This document shows, piece after piece, positions 49,001 to 60,912 of a stretch of 64,000 nucleotides of DNA. The notes below the pieces were generated by a model that saw only the letters and a list, made by a program, of their open reading frames with translations, had not been told where the DNA came from and did no database searches. This DNA comes from Branchiostoma floridae (Eukaryota; Chordata; Leptocardii; Amphioxiformes; Branchiostomatidae). Within the stretch, counting starts at the first letter, position 1, and each line of letters begins with the position of its first letter. The translations under genes were made by a program, and so were the position numbers. The DNA is taken from NCBI RefSeq assembly GCF_000003815.2, contig NC_049984.1:11495321-11559320 (forward strand). Reading direction: 5' to 3'.

Positions 49001-52000
49001 CGGACTATTCTACCGTTGAGATACTCAGACCCCGTTCACATGGGAAAAAAGCAAGTGAGTTAAACGAGGAATCCGATTAAAATGACCAATCCAAAGCCAT
49101 GTGAACAGAACTAATCCGATTGGATTGCCCATTTTGGATTGGATTGACTTGGATTGCAATCCACCTCGCGAGGTGGATTCAGCGCGCGCAATCCGATTGT
49201 CGCGCAATCCGATTGACCGGAATCGCCCATCTGAACACAATTGGATTGGATTCGGGCTTGTTTCATGGTTTTGACGTCATACATACGGGTACAGTGGACA
49301 TTAGACATACAACCATACCTACAACATGACAAAAAAAGTATCATACACGGAATAGAAAAGAAGTTTATGGGCAAGTTTGCATCTTACCGCTATGGTTAAC
49401 AACCGGACGCCGCAAGATTTGCCGGAACATGTGCACCGGTTGTTGCCGAAAATCGGCAGTGCGGCAGAAGACTGACTGGTTCATTTTGGCAATATAGCCC
49501 ATGAAAATAACATGTGTGGTTTTGTTTCTCTTCTATTGTTGGAGGCAATGTCCCAACACCACTAAAAAGGCAAATATTCTACGAGAAAAACAGTCGGAAG
49601 CGTGTCCAAACAGAATTTTCGAGCTTGGGTCACTTCACTGCATGCAAGCATGGGCGAGCAGTTTTTTTAAACGAAACACAGATTTTTATTTCAGATAAAT
49701 ACGTGGTAAAGTCAAATATTTTGGTAGCAGTTTCCCCTATTTATGCAACTTCTGCAACAGATACATTTTATATAGTTAAATGTGGAGTATAATCACACCG
49801 CGCGTAACATTTCCACCCCAATTTAATAGACTATCCCAATGACCCCGGATGACCTAGAAGCCGCCACTTTCGTCAGTGTGTGTTGCGGACCATCGACGCG
49901 TCAAAATCTGACCAAAGCCGGCCGATTTCTCAACAGTTATAATCAATATCGATGTCGCTACATCCTTCAAAAATTATGAGGCAGTCTGGCAACATTTTGG
50001 AGAAACTACGCGTGCCCGCGGTGGTCGTTGCACGACGCGTGCCGCGGTAAAGAGTTTAATCCGATTGTGTGGTCGCGGTCGCAAGTTTGAGTTTAATCCG
50101 ATTGTATAAAACTCATGTGAACACGTTTTTTTTAATCCGATAGAAAATTTCAATCGGATTCCTTGTTTAACTCACTTGCAATTTTCTCATGTGAACAGGG
50201 TCTCAGTCTGTTTTATAGCTAGCCTCTAGAGAAATAGAAAGCAATCCTATATCCTGGCATATAAATGAACTGACAGAATGACCTTATGGCTGATAAATCA
50301 AGGCTTAACACCCTCCATTTTGCTGACCCCAACAACAAAGCTGTCCACATAGGGAACATCTACATCAATTCCCTGTCACTTATGATCAGTGAAGGTCATC
50401 TATTAATAATTGCAACTGTCATCAAACTATGTATCAAATGAAATTTTATGAAAACAGCTGCCTAGTATAAACTGTACATATACATGCACATGTTATGTGA
50501 GTTAATTATTTTTTTACCGTGGCCATTGAATTTGACCATTTGCTCATTGTATAATTTAAAGAATAATATAGAACAGTATGGTCTACAATTCATAAACTAA
50601 CTTTGATGAAAGTACCAAAAGGAAGAAATCACCTACAAACAACGTGTGTTAGCGAACTGAAAAATCCAAAGACAAAAAGTTGTTCTATTAGTACTGTACA
50701 TTTTGAAACTTTGCAGTGGTTTCATTTTCGAGGTCGAGGTTTTCTTTGTGACCCCTCTACCACGAATTCAAAGCACAGGAATGTCTTCCTTCTATGACTG
50801 CTGTAATAAAGAATAGTTTAAATTTCAAGTTTACAGCATATCAAAAACCTCCTTTTTCTCACAAAAGTAAACAGCTTTACAGTAAATCTCGTCTACTAGT
50901 AAGGATTTCTGCAGGGTTATATAAACCAGTGTACTTGTGTTGCTGAAGTTAGTCTCCAACCTTTCAAGTCTCTGCCTGGTCTATAACTTTGACATCTCCC
51001 CATTCCAAAGGGTTTTTACTACATGGTTGTTGGGATTCATTAGAAAGTCAAGACGTTTCTGGGGCAGCAGCTGTCATTGTGAACTTGATGTTGAACAGCT
51101 GCTCCACCCACGCTGGAAATCCTACCCATGTTCAATGTCACCCTCCTGACTTTTTCCCTAGTTATCTCTAAACGCTGCAGTTTCTCAGCCATGACTTATC
51201 ATTGTTTTGCCCATGCAAAGATCACTAACTAAGACTGTAAGAGGCCGTCTAGTAGTGGAAGTCCAACATATCCAACAGGAAAGACTTAAGTCTGCAGTCT
51301 AGAGCTGTTTCCTATGAACTTTCAAATTCATTGGACAATATCTGATGTTTTCTACACACATATTGATAGGGAATAGTGTACTATAAAAGCAAAAATGTTC
51401 ATAGTGGTTTTATGTTGAAGGTTTTCAGAGTGACTTCTGCCCACTTACCACATTGCCTTAATTGCAATACCACAGGGAACTTTCTATTTTCTCCTTGTAG
51501 CTACCACAAAATAAATCTTTTCAGAATTTCAATATCACCTTTTTCAAACTTTCACCTCCATTTTCATCTTTGACTACAATGGATAACACCTGTTGAACAA
51601 CTTATTACTTGAAACAGGAGAAACCCATAATACAATTTGTTTCTTTTCATAGTTATAATGTACTGTTTTTCCCCGGAGAAAGCCTGCCAATAGTTTTCTA
51701 ATTTTCTACTACCACTCCAACGGACTATCAAATCTATTCTGATGTGTTGACCGACCTCAGAATAGGACAGTGTAAACTGGGGAGCTCCGGTCCCACACCC
51801 ATACATGGACAGGCCAGAGTGCACAGCTTCTTTAAGCACATTTGGACTAAAAACTGTGTCTTGTCCATGAAGATGTCAAGGACAGGTGTCAATCACAGCT
51901 TTAAATACACCTCAGCTAGTACTTATATTATAGAGAATAGAATAAGACAACTGACAAAAAGTAACATGCTTTTTATAGTGTAGCTAGTTCTGGGGTATGT

Positions 52001-55000
52001 CCACATAGCTGACACTTCCCACTGCCTTGGGATAGAAATTTGGTTGTGGGGACAAATCCTATCTGTCCTTGGAGATAAACGAAGATCTTAACTTCATGCC
52101 ATGAAAGTGCATTTTGGCCACAATGTCATGCCTTTGTTTGTTTGTTTGTTTATTTCAATACCCATTAGACGTTACAATATACTCACAAAATCTATTCTTT
52201 CTGGAGTTCATTTAAGATTGCAAAACAATCAAAAGACATAAGTCAACATAAGGCCTTTGACCTGCGCAGCCCCCTTCCCCATACCAAAATACTGAGTTGG
52301 ACAGAAAAAAACGAAAAGGTGGAGACTGAAAACTATTTCTACGCAAGCTTCCTCCCTCAAACATGACTGACAATCTCAGCTGCCACCCAGCACACTGTTT
52401 ATCCCTGTAACCAAACTTTCCTGGGACCCTTATAGAGTTCAAGACCCCATGCTGAGAAGCTGTCAAAGTCAAATACATGTTGTACCATACATATGGCAAA
52501 AGAGAATGGTATTCTGTATACAATCTAAATATTTTTTTACTTAAGGTTAAGAAATAAACATAAGTTTAAGCTACACCTGTGAAAACTTAGTAAATGAATT
52601 ATTTCTTCTTACTGTTTTATCTCATAATCTGACACAGGTAAGAAGTTTGTTTGACTACAAAAATGGTCCAAGAATCAGTCAGACTCTGAGCCCAGGTTTT
52701 GACACCAGGCTGATCCATGTTTACAATGCCATACATNNNNNNNNNNNNNNNNNNNNNNNNNNNNNNNNNNNNNNNNNNNNNNNNNNNNNNNNNNNNNNNN
52801 NNNNNNNNNNNNNNNNNNNNNNNNNNNNNNNNNNNNAATTGTTTTTGACTTCCCAAATGTTCCGTATGAAAACTTTTCCTAACCCTATCTCTTAAATGGT
52901 ACAGTCTAAAGGGCTCAAATAAATCCTACTACTGAGGATCCTTAATGAGGTAGAAAATGAGATTGACAAGTTGGCTCAGAAACCACCCAGAGATCCTAAT
53001 GAGGGGAGGGGGCAGGGTTTGACCTACTTTTCACTTCTCTTGCATGTCCCATAGACCACTTGGGAGACATAATATAACACCCTGATGGCCACCACACCCA
53101 CATTATCTCAACAACCTCCACTAATACAACATATAAAGCTATATACCAAATATTTCTCATATCATTATCATATATTATAAAGACTTACATAAAGACGGTC
53201 ATAAGCAAACAGGGATATGTACATGTATCTTACTTTGCAGTAGGGAATCAGCAAAATCCTTTTACATCACAATTTTTTCCTCCGGATACAAGAAAATCCT
53301 CTCAGCGCCCCAGATAAAGTCGGATGCTTACTTAATATAAACTAAGTATCTGATGTCCAGATCAATGAATAGATTAATCAACTATATTGCTACTTCAGGG
53401 CAGCCTCTCACTGTAAATTCAATATCTGATATTGAGTCTTGTGACAGCTTTAACTAACCATGGAACATGTTTTTATGACACATTATAGATTAAGCCTGCC
53501 ATGGACATGGATAATTCTATCAAACTTCTCACAGGGTTTATTCCTGAAGGAAATGTCATATTGAAGCATTCAGTAGAAAAATAAATTCAATAACTGATTC
53601 AGTTTTTGCATCATATGACAATATAACAAAGAGCTGTCATCAGATTTTTACTTGAATCCTTAATCCTGCAAGTATTCATTGTTTATTTCTATGATGTTTT
53701 CCATTGGGAAGTCATGAAATATATGCTTCTTTTATTTCATATCATGCATAATCAATGACTGAATGATATGAAACATGACTAAAAACCGACATGACTCAGA
53801 CAGAAACACCCACAAAGTAGACGAATGTATTGTTTTCTGAACAAAGTCATTCCAAATGAACAACAAAGAGACAATGAGTCATTGGTACAGGGAATACTAT
53901 ACCTCAGGTGGTAGACGTGAACAATAGGGCTGGTATGGAAATGTCCTTTTTTGGCACTCCACAATTCTTAACCTTTGATATTTCCTGTCTGTGCAAGACC
54001 TGGCATTGTTCCCACAATTAGGTCTGTGGAATTTCCTTTACCAGCTGTGTTTGGACAAAATCCCTGACTCACGTTCTCAATATATATTAGAGTAATAGTT
54101 CAAGAAGGAAATGAGTATGTCTAATAATACAAAATGTAAAATCATACATGTAATGTATGTAATATCTTTCAATATGAGTGAAAATTCTCTTCTTGATCAA
54201 AGTATAGCCACTGTGAGGGCCAGGCAGCAAAAATATTATTGTATCTTTCGTTTTGGGTCAAAAGTTTGACCAAATATTTTTCTTTTGTCTTTTTTTTCAT
54301 TCTACATTTTTTCCTGTCTACATTTTTTCCTGATAATGCATGCTCTCAAAGAACAAGTTATCTTCATTTTCATACTCTCACCTCACCTCACCTCACCAGT
54401 CATTTTCATACTATCCCACATATAAATCCTTCTTGGGGGCACTCAAAGTACTGACTTCTGACCCACAATGTAACTTTTGCTGCCCTGACCTCTCTTTTGA
54501 AACCATAACATGGCTGGGTAACCAGATCTAAAGATCTGTCTGGTACTCAACTGGAACAAGGTTCTCTGGGGAAACATCACTAGACAGACCTCCATATATA
54601 GCGATGACCCTTTTGGGTATGTTATGGTTTCCCAGGCCACGTTTTGCAAATTGTATGCTTCTTTCCAGGTTATGTGTTTATGTACTTGTAACATTGTTAG
54701 CTCGTTACCAAAGCATAATGTATACAAAAATTGCTATGCCAATCCTGTTATTCTATGTACGATATGTCGTGTGCATTACTGGCCTAAATACAAGACCAAA
54801 TGACTATTCATCATATGTCATGCATATTTGTTTGACACCATGCATATATTTCTCATTGTGAAATTTTGATTTAATATATTTATGATTTCCCTTTTGTCTT
54901 CCATGAGCCATTGAACCCTGTGCAGCTAGGTTAATAAACCATGAAACACAGAGTGTTACTGTTACAGATATAGCCTGACAGCTGCTATCCTACCCCCCAT

Positions 55001-57257
55001 GGATCAGGGGGAACCTCGGCCACCTCATTCTCCATTAATCCTCCATAATGCATTGCGCTGAACATAAAACTAAAAATGTACACAATAAATAATGTAATGC
55101 TGTGTTGACCTTTTCCTATCTGCCAATATGGCAAGGGTAGCTAATTATAGTCTACAATGAAAATGGGTGCACTTCCTGACCTAACAACATACGGACCTTA
55201 CACGTGGGATGAACTCTCGAAGTTTCCCAGTAATCCAGATATGATAATAAACAACTGCAAGCTAATTTTATCAATATCTCAATATAAATACTATAGTATC
55301 AATTAAAAAAATCCAGTGACATTCTTGGGAAGTCAAATGGCCTTGATGCCATCTTTCTGTATTTACCATGTTCCAGAAGTTGGAAAGGTTTGATTGGGTT
55401 ATCAATATTGGTGTTAGGGACACACCAGGGATAAACAAGTCCACTAGCCCTATTGTCCAGGGCAAGTGAAAGTGCTGTTCGGGCAAGTGCATGTCCTACC
55501 CCACTTGTCCGATCGGGCAAGTAAGATTTTTCCATTGATTTTAGTGCAATTTTGATATACTTGTTACTTTTTACAGTCATGACATCAAGCAATTGTCTAC
55601 AGAGAATTCCATTGCTGGAAGTGAAAATGCATACACTAGTTACAGTGACATTTGAATTTTGGGCAAGTGAAAAATTGGTTCGGGCAAGTACTAGTACATT
55701 TTTTATGTGCTTGCCCGATAGGACAAGTGGATTTTAGAAAACTTGTTCAACCCTGCACACACGTATATCTTTGGCTTTGGCACAAATGTTGTACCATATA
55801 CCATCACAAAAAGGCAACATCATGTAGCACACAAACAAACTCAAATCACTTTAGATAAAATGAGCTAAGACTGTTAACCTCACTTTGATCTGACTGAAGC
55901 ACAAACTAAAACATTATAGCAATGTTTACAGTAATACCTTACCTGTCAAAAAACAACACCAATTAAAACATTTGCCTTCTAACCTTTTTAGATTTCAGGT
56001 GAAATATAAAATTAACACTACCTGCCTTTCTTTACATAGCCTATAGACAAGAGAACTATTTATTTGTAAGTCTCAGTCAGCCTAGCTACATCTAGTGTCA
56101 AAAGTTCTGTCTGCTGCAAGCTTCAGTCCCTGCCAAGTTGGCACACAACACTGTTTGTTTTAACTATGTTTAGAGCCAGGAAACCTTGACAGGGATTCCT
56201 TCCCTGGGTCTGATGCTACCCAGCATGTAAACTCCAACTAAAACTTACACTTCGGTCTACTTGCCCCTGTTGGTTATATAGCATACATGACAAACTAATT
56301 GTTGACAATATCATTACAGTCTATGGAAAAGTACTACTGTACTCAGTAGAGTGATTGTGTATATGCTATCATGAATGCAAATTGTCAACAGTCATAAACA
56401 ACAGTAAATACTTTTTCATAGTTCAAAACCAAATCAGTGTCTTCAGTGTGTTGCTTGAATCTTGAAACAGGACCGAAAGACTACTGTACTAATAGATGCA
56501 GTTTGTTAAAAATGTACAATTGACAATTTGTCATCTGTCATTGCCTGCCTTAACTAAATGAATGAATTTGGTTGAACTTTAAAGTCTATGTCTTAAAACA
56601 ACTTGGATTCAAAGCCTGTGTAAGTATACTCGACATAGAGATTCCCCCTAGCTAATTGTGGAATTTTCTAATAACACTGCAGACTTGGCAACAAGCCTGC
56701 TTCAGGGGGTTATGTTTAAACTGGGTTGACAGAATCACAGGTTTTTGTCAACTTATGTTTAGCAAGAATTTTATGACTTGACACCAAATGATTATAGTAA
56801 TTTACTAATGAGTTAGGTGCAAAATATATTGTAGCCCACTGCCCACAATAAATGCTTGTTTCGAAATTGACACATTTCAATTTTGATCTTCGGCCTACCT
56901 ACTGAGTGCTTGACTTTTGGGACACCATGGGTTATTCTGAAATGATTAATTATTAAGGACCACCTTGGAAGAACCTTGATTGAATTACAGCACGACCACA
57001 AGTAATTATAGACGGTGAACTGAACTTGACTGTCGCAAAATGCTTGTGAACATCTGCCTCTCTTTGATCTCAATAAATATGACACCGCAACAACTGTGTG
57101 GCTTTATAACCCCATAGCTTTGAGGTCAAACTAGACAACTGCTGTGAGTAGGGTGCAGTTGGGAGGGGGGAAAGGCCAAGTATATATGATACACACATAC
57201 CTGCTGGGCTACAGGCTCCAAGATGCTTTCAATGGTCCGTGTGTGAAACACCGGCAT
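31085..57257 (-). CDS. VCL: Vinculin
   Basis: 22 exons, 5' to 3': 57201-57257, 46464-46571, 45788-45959, 45020-45165, 44305-44476, 43869-44096, 43409-43554, 42750-42942, 42098-42243, 41518-41680, 40967-41118, 40509-40574, 39006-39117, 38574-38635, 38244-38379, 37817-37908, 36725-36845, 35859-35980 (or 34700-34752), 33706-33821, 32963-33086, 32630-32720, 31085-31257. The sum is 2898 nt, 965 residues, all in phase. It starts [19 protein letters not shown] and ends [21 protein letters not shown]. Vinculin links talin and alpha-catenin to actin at adhesions. The head (talin site), a proline-rich linker and the actin/PIP2-binding tail are all present. Only two central repeats are seen ([11 protein letters not shown]... 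and [11 protein letters not shown]...), about 100 residues fewer than human. Intron 1 is 10.6 kb. Confidence 0.96.
33385..33598 (-). repeat. tRNA-derived SINE, family A copy 2
   Basis: On the minus strand it begins TAGCTCAACTGGTAGCAGCC, continues CTCACAGTTGAGCTCCTGG, and ends with GGGAAGGGCTAGCAACCC. This matches the copy at 3656-3870 head to tail. It lies in a vinculin intron. Confidence 0.8.
34700..34752 (-). CDS. VCL: Vinculin alternative linker exon, short form
   Basis: 53 nt, encoding (E)[17 protein letters not shown]. It has a good pyrimidine tract before GATTCAG and a GTACAG donor. It enters with two bases and leaves in phase 0, exactly like exon 35859-35980, and both encode an acidic run, AFP and a final IM. 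It therefore replaces that exon rather than adding to it, since including both would shift the frame. Confidence 0.75.
35859..35980 (-). CDS. VCL: Vinculin proline-rich linker exon, long form
   Basis: 122 nt encoding [20 protein letters not shown], then an acidic run and [13 protein letters not shown]. It corresponds to the vertebrate linker with its polyproline sites for VASP, vinexin and Arp2/3 partners. It enters from GGA-G of exon 36725-36845 and leaves in phase 0 to exon 33706-33821. Confidence 0.88.
36074..36270 (-). repeat. tRNA-derived SINE, family A copy 3
   Basis: A more diverged copy: GCTCAAATGATAGCAGCC, TTGCAGTTGAGTTCCTGG and, at the far end, GGGGAAAGGCTAACAACCC on the minus strand. 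It lies in a vinculin intron. Confidence 0.7.
39807..39830 (-). CDS. VCL: Candidate 24-nt vinculin microexon
   Basis: Between exons 40509-40574 and 39006-39117, which join in phase 0, lies a 24-nt segment coding SSGFNLHR. Upstream is a 35-nt almost pure pyrimidine tract ending CTCCTAG; downstream is GTAAGA. It would add eight residues to the head without changing frame. The splice signals are stronger than those of several constitutive exons here. No transcript evidence. Confidence 0.5.
40707..40742. repeat. Perfect 36-bp palindrome
   Basis: The arm CTTGCCCCAAATCAGGCA is followed directly by its exact complement TGCCTGATTTGGGGCAAG, with no spacer and no mismatch. It lies in a vinculin intron, 130 bp from exon 40509-40574. 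Confidence 0.95.
40796..40832. repeat. Hairpin with 12-bp perfect arms
   Basis: GTATGCACCCCT (40796-40807) and AGGGGTGCATAC (40821-40832) are exact inverse complements round a 13-nt loop. It lies 53 bp from the 36-bp palindrome. Confidence 0.92.
45480..45735 (+). repeat. Metazoan SINE-like repeat with GGGTTCTTTAACGTGC core
   Basis: The block contains GAGGTTCGCCAGGCCTCC, ACCATCGCACATGTGGGGG, TTCTTTAACGTGCATGGGG, CCATACACGGGACCTCC and CCTATCCGAGGGACG. I recognise these words from dispersed SINE-like repeats of many marine invertebrates. It lies in a vinculin intron. Confidence 0.65.
48335..48420 (+). repeat. Short dispersed repeat (CCTTCGCCAAGAAGGTCATG)
   Basis: The run CACCTTCGCCAAGAAGG, TCATGTTTTCGG, then GAAAATTGGTAGATGGGTAG resembles a short repeat common in marine invertebrate genomes. 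Family unknown. It lies in vinculin intron 1. Confidence 0.45.
49028..50202. mobile_element. 1.17-kb non-autonomous TIR element with AATCCGATT arrays
   Basis: The ends GACCCCGTTCACATGGGAAA and the complement of TTTTCTCATGTGAACAGGGTC are inverted repeats. Homology runs on through GCAAGTGAGTTAAAC and AGGAATCCGATT, about 50 bp in all. TCA flanks both ends (49025-49027 and 50203-50205), a possible 3-bp target duplication. The nonamer AATCCGATT or its complement occurs at least eight times near the two ends, as expected of transposase binding sites. It has no ORF. Superfamily uncertain (hAT- or Harbinger-like). Confidence 0.72.
52737..52836. other. Assembly gap, 100 N
   Basis: Exactly 100 N in vinculin intron 1. 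The round length suggests a gap of unknown true size. Confidence 0.98.
55430..55760. repeat. GGGCAAGT-rich repeat element
   Basis: At least seven copies of GGGCAAGT/GGACAAGT or its complement occur in 330 bp, with partly inverted ends (GGGATAAACAAGT at the left, complement of ACTTGTTCAACCCT at the right). The form suggests a DNA-transposon remnant. No ORF. Confidence 0.5.
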
Positions 57258-58390
57258 GGTGACGAATATAATACCGTTATCCCTCCTGGTCTTGCCTCCT
57301 CTCTACTACACTTCTCGGCAACTTCCTGCGTTTTGCTGCAAGAGGTTAGAAAATGTGTTGGTATGAGTCAACATGCGGCCCCCGCACTCTCCTATGTGTA
57401 CAGGACAGCCTCCACAAACGCTGACCTGCGATCAGTTTCAGGGCCGCCCCCGAGGTGTCCATTTCACAAACAGCAAAAATTAGATCAAGGCCGGCAAATA
57501 AACTGTGACCAATCAATTTTCCACTCCAAGGAAAGCACGGGTATTAAAGATTTCACGCCCCCAAATAACGTGGTGGAAAGTTTATCGTCAGTACGATCAA
57601 TTTAGCGTAGGTTTTGATATTTATTTTGATGATCATGAAACCTACACGTTGAGAGAAGTGCCGCATTCCTGCCATTGCTGAGATGGTTTATTCCGATACA
57701 GGAAAAGGGGAAGTACAGCATATCAACTTCTTTTTCATACGATCTGATTCCCGTTTGGTTTCACCTCTGATTATATCTACATCAATAGGAGTCTATTTAT
57801 ACATCAAACGTAAGAAACTGGCTAAAGACAAGCAATAAACAGTGTTGTTTACAGATAAAGTGGATAACGACACGCCCTCCAGTTTGAGGCCAAGTGAAGA
57901 CGTCCACCCCGGAAGGGTGAAAGTTATATTCCAGCTTGCCGTCTGAAATATCACTAAATGTTGGATATCGTTTTACACCTTTCTGTTGCCATTTAGCTGG
58001 CTTGAAAGATAACATTATCATAGTGAATCCAGTTAGGAAGGACGCTGGCGGACGTGCACAAAAAATGGGAAAACCCGAAAAGCAAAACATCTCCCAGGCG
58101 CCAAGCCCGGGCCCGCGGCTTCTCTAAAGCCGCATCGTCTCAGTCTTCATGATGATCTTTGTCGCAGTCATCAATATTCGTCCCCCCAAATTACCACAGT
58201 TCCCTTTTCCAGAGTCAAATATAGATCGAAGAGCAGATACTTACCGAAGTTCCACAAGATAAACACAGGAAATCAGTTGAGCAGATTGCGAGTGCCGACC
58301 TTCCTGTGGGCCCACCTCCCCACGAGCGTCAGGTCAGAGGTCGGAGGTAACGTGAGGTCACCAGCTGGCGAAGATCACATTTGTGTGACC
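57258..58390. promoter_or_regulatory. Head-to-head space between vinculin and the YjbQ-like gene
   Basis: 1.13 kb separates the two start codons, so promoters probably lie here for both. I see no TATA box close to either ATG. Vertebrate vinculin uses SRF (CArG) control, but I found no perfect CArG box in this interval. Confidence 0.4.
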
Positions 58391-60912
58391 ATGGCTGACA
58401 AGGAGAGTCGCGGAGAAACCGTGTGGGTACAACAACAGATTCGCCTGACGGACAGGGGTCGGGGATGCCACCACATCACACCAGACGTGGANNNNNNNNN
58501 NNNNNNNNNNNNNNNNNNNNNNNNNNNNNNNNNNNNNNNNNNNNNNNNNNNNNNNNNNNNNNNNNNNNNNNNNNNNNNNNNNNNNNNNNNNAGCTGAAGA
58601 GCTTAAACTTGACAATGTCACTTCCGCATTTGGTTGTAGATAAAGATGTTTATTAAACAGTACGACAGAAAGAAGACATCTTCCTACTTTTAGTATTTCA
58701 AAGTATCTGTGAAAAATGATCTTCGCATTAACGTAATGTGTATTGATATTCTTGACCAATGAATTTATTTTTGAATGTTACAATAAGGAAACAGCCACGT
58801 GGGTTTGTTTACTTCTGGTGTACCTTTAATTTCACGATGACTGGACATTTAGCAACTTCCCAATGAAAATTGTTTCATGAAATTCAGAGAAAAGATAGTG
58901 TTTTATATCTAGACGATAAACCATTTTGCCCAACCCAAGAGACAAATTCCATTTCTCTCCGAAAATGGTAGAATCCAAATTCCTCCATCGCATACGGATT
59001 TGTAGGGTAACCCTAAAGGAGATATGCCCTTTCCTGACATCTCTTCTAGCTAGTGCACTGTACTGTGAGAGTATTTTACTCAAGGTTTTTTTTTTTCAAA
59101 ATATTGATGAGGATGTATGGACGGCAGAGCTCGAATTTATGTGCTATCACTATGTAATTCTCTGGTTTTCGTGGATAACATCACATATCATTAAAATGTT
59201 CCATAGTTCTAAGACCTAACACCCTTGACACCTGCCCATGTCCATCACTTCACCCTGTTTCTGTCAATTCTTTCCTAGTTCAAGCTTCCACGGCAAGTCT
59301 TGCACTTTCTGATGTAAGTTCCCTTGTCACACCTTTTTTCTATGCTTCACTGTTCCCTACATTCAGCAAACTTTTGATGCCTGTGCCCTCACATTTTGGA
59401 AAGAAGTATTCTATCATTAGACTTTTGCATGCTCTCTGAATGCCCCTTATATTCTTTTGCAATCAGTTCTGCTGATGACTTCAGTTTTTCTTTTTTCTTC
59501 ACAGAGATTTGACCCAGCAGCAAGGTGAGTAAAGGTTTGTTTTAGGAAGTACTAGTACTTCTTGACTTGTGGCATAAAAAAATTCCTTTATACAGAGTGC
59601 TTTGGAGTCTGAATGTATTTTTGGAGTACTAACCCCTTTCTCCTAATTTGTAGATATGACACAGAGGCTGCTCTGAGTTCTCTGATCCCTGAGAAGTCGG
59701 ATATATGGACTCGCATCTGTGAAGGTTCTGACGACATGGTGAGATTACCATACTAAGTGAAAGCGATATCCCATTGCCATTTCAAAACTGACCACTAGGA
59801 GGCACTTCTGCACAGTGCTCATACAATCATCAACAATACTTTGTAAAAGAGAAGAGGCATAGATTTGTTACTTTATCATAGAGATGTCTTACTCAATTGA
59901 ACATTAAATTTGGACATACAAGCTTATTAGTTCTGTTGCTTTTTGAAAATAATTGAACAAAGACATTGTGTAATAATGCCTACATTGTATAATGTCCTTG
60001 CTTTGAAATAATCCTGTGAATCCTTTCTTTCCTCCAGCCTGCCCTGGTGAAGAATTGCCTGGTTGGATGTAACTTAACCATCCCCATCAGCAATGGGATC
60101 CTCAACACTGGGCATGGACAAGGCATCTGGCTGCTGGAGCACAAGAACTATGGAGGTACACAAACAAAACCCTGCATCAGTGTATGGATGTAGAAAAAAC
60201 TGGTACACACTTACATGTAGTGTGTATAGACAAAGACTTAGTCTCTCTCGCTGGTTGTACATTTTTAGTAAACAGCATCAAGATAACTAATATTGCTTTA
60301 GGGTAGCCTGACTAAAATCTCGCCCCTAGCAGCCGGCCCTACAATTGCCGCTGCTCTAGGAGGGGGTCATTAACCCCAGCCACCAAGAGATTGTGGTAAA
60401 CACATGCTAGCTTTAGGGCATCAGGAGAAAACTATGTATTACCTCAATGGAAGTCTGAGGGTACAAAAGTGCACCAGGCATTCACAAAGTGGCACAAACT
60501 GTCACCTGAAGTTGCAATGTTGCCATTTGGAAATTGGTTTGTGTATTGTTTCTTACCCATCTTGTGCTAAGTATTATTGGAGAACATCCTTTGTCGTTGT
60601 AAATTGCTTTTTGATGCATTTTAATCGTTGTACATTGTTTGTTAATCTAGTGGTAATACTGCAATTTCCAATGACCTGCTCATCTAGGTTTCAAACACAA
60701 ATGCATCCCACATCAGTTTGACAGCAAGGGAGTTGGTGCAATTTCCTAGCATCATTTGGCACAGTCTAGTGAGCTAGTTGTGCAATCATGAATAAAATGC
60801 TGACCATCTTTCCTGCCTTCCCTCACTGCCAGGTGGCAGGAAGCTGGTGATCACAGTCCAGGGCATGTACAAGCCAACCTTCAACAAGCCTCTTGGGTCT
60901 CTGGGCCTATAA
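58391..60912 (+). CDS. YjbQ/UPF0047-family protein, first exon interrupted by a gap
   Basis: Exons: 58391 to the gap at 58492, then 59279-59313, 59505-59524, 59654-59738, 60038-60155, 60833-60912. All visible joins are in phase. At least one exon end, and perhaps a whole exon, is lost in the gap. The family start is clear (VWVQQQIRLTDRGRGCHHIT). Next come QASTASLALSD, RFDPAARYDTEAALSSLIP, EGSDDMPALVKNCLVGCNL and GHGQGIWLLEH. Bacterial YjbQ has QHTSASLTLNE, DDMPSHIK and GTWQGIWLGEH at these places, so two conserved His and the TW pair are replaced. YjbQ has weak thiamine-phosphate synthase activity, and its true role is unsettled. This copy may not be catalytic. AATAAA lies at 61064-61069. Confidence 0.85.
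58492..58591. other. Assembly gap, 100 N
   Basis: Exactly 100 N. It cuts the YjbQ-like gene just after its first conserved block. Confidence 0.98.

Larger units (their letters stand above)
46572..57200 (-). other. VCL: Vinculin intron 1
   Basis: 10.6 kb between the first two coding exons. It holds three repeats and a gap, listed separately, plus a (CCTCA)n stretch at about 54373-54397. The rest is AT-rich single-copy-looking sequence. I found no nested gene. Such long first introns often hold enhancers, but I cannot point to one. Confidence 0.6.

Noticed and set aside
50937-51171. Two overlapping 60-70-codon ORFs in vinculin intron 1
   Set aside because: Length and composition are as expected by chance in AT-rich DNA, with no splice context and no family.
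52617-52895. ORFs running through N runs at 52737-52836 and 58492-58591
   Set aside because: They are open only because N was translated as X. The 58391 start is kept on other grounds (YjbQ homology).
57144-57605. 153-codon plus-strand ORF over vinculin exon 1
   Set aside because: It overlaps the start exon of vinculin on the other strand and shows no recognisable domain. The vinculin exon explains the composition.
60300-60400. GC-rich block CTCGCCCCTAGCAGCCGG in the YjbQ-like intron as an exon or RNA
   Set aside because: The flanking exons already join in phase, and the block has no open frame or clear structure.
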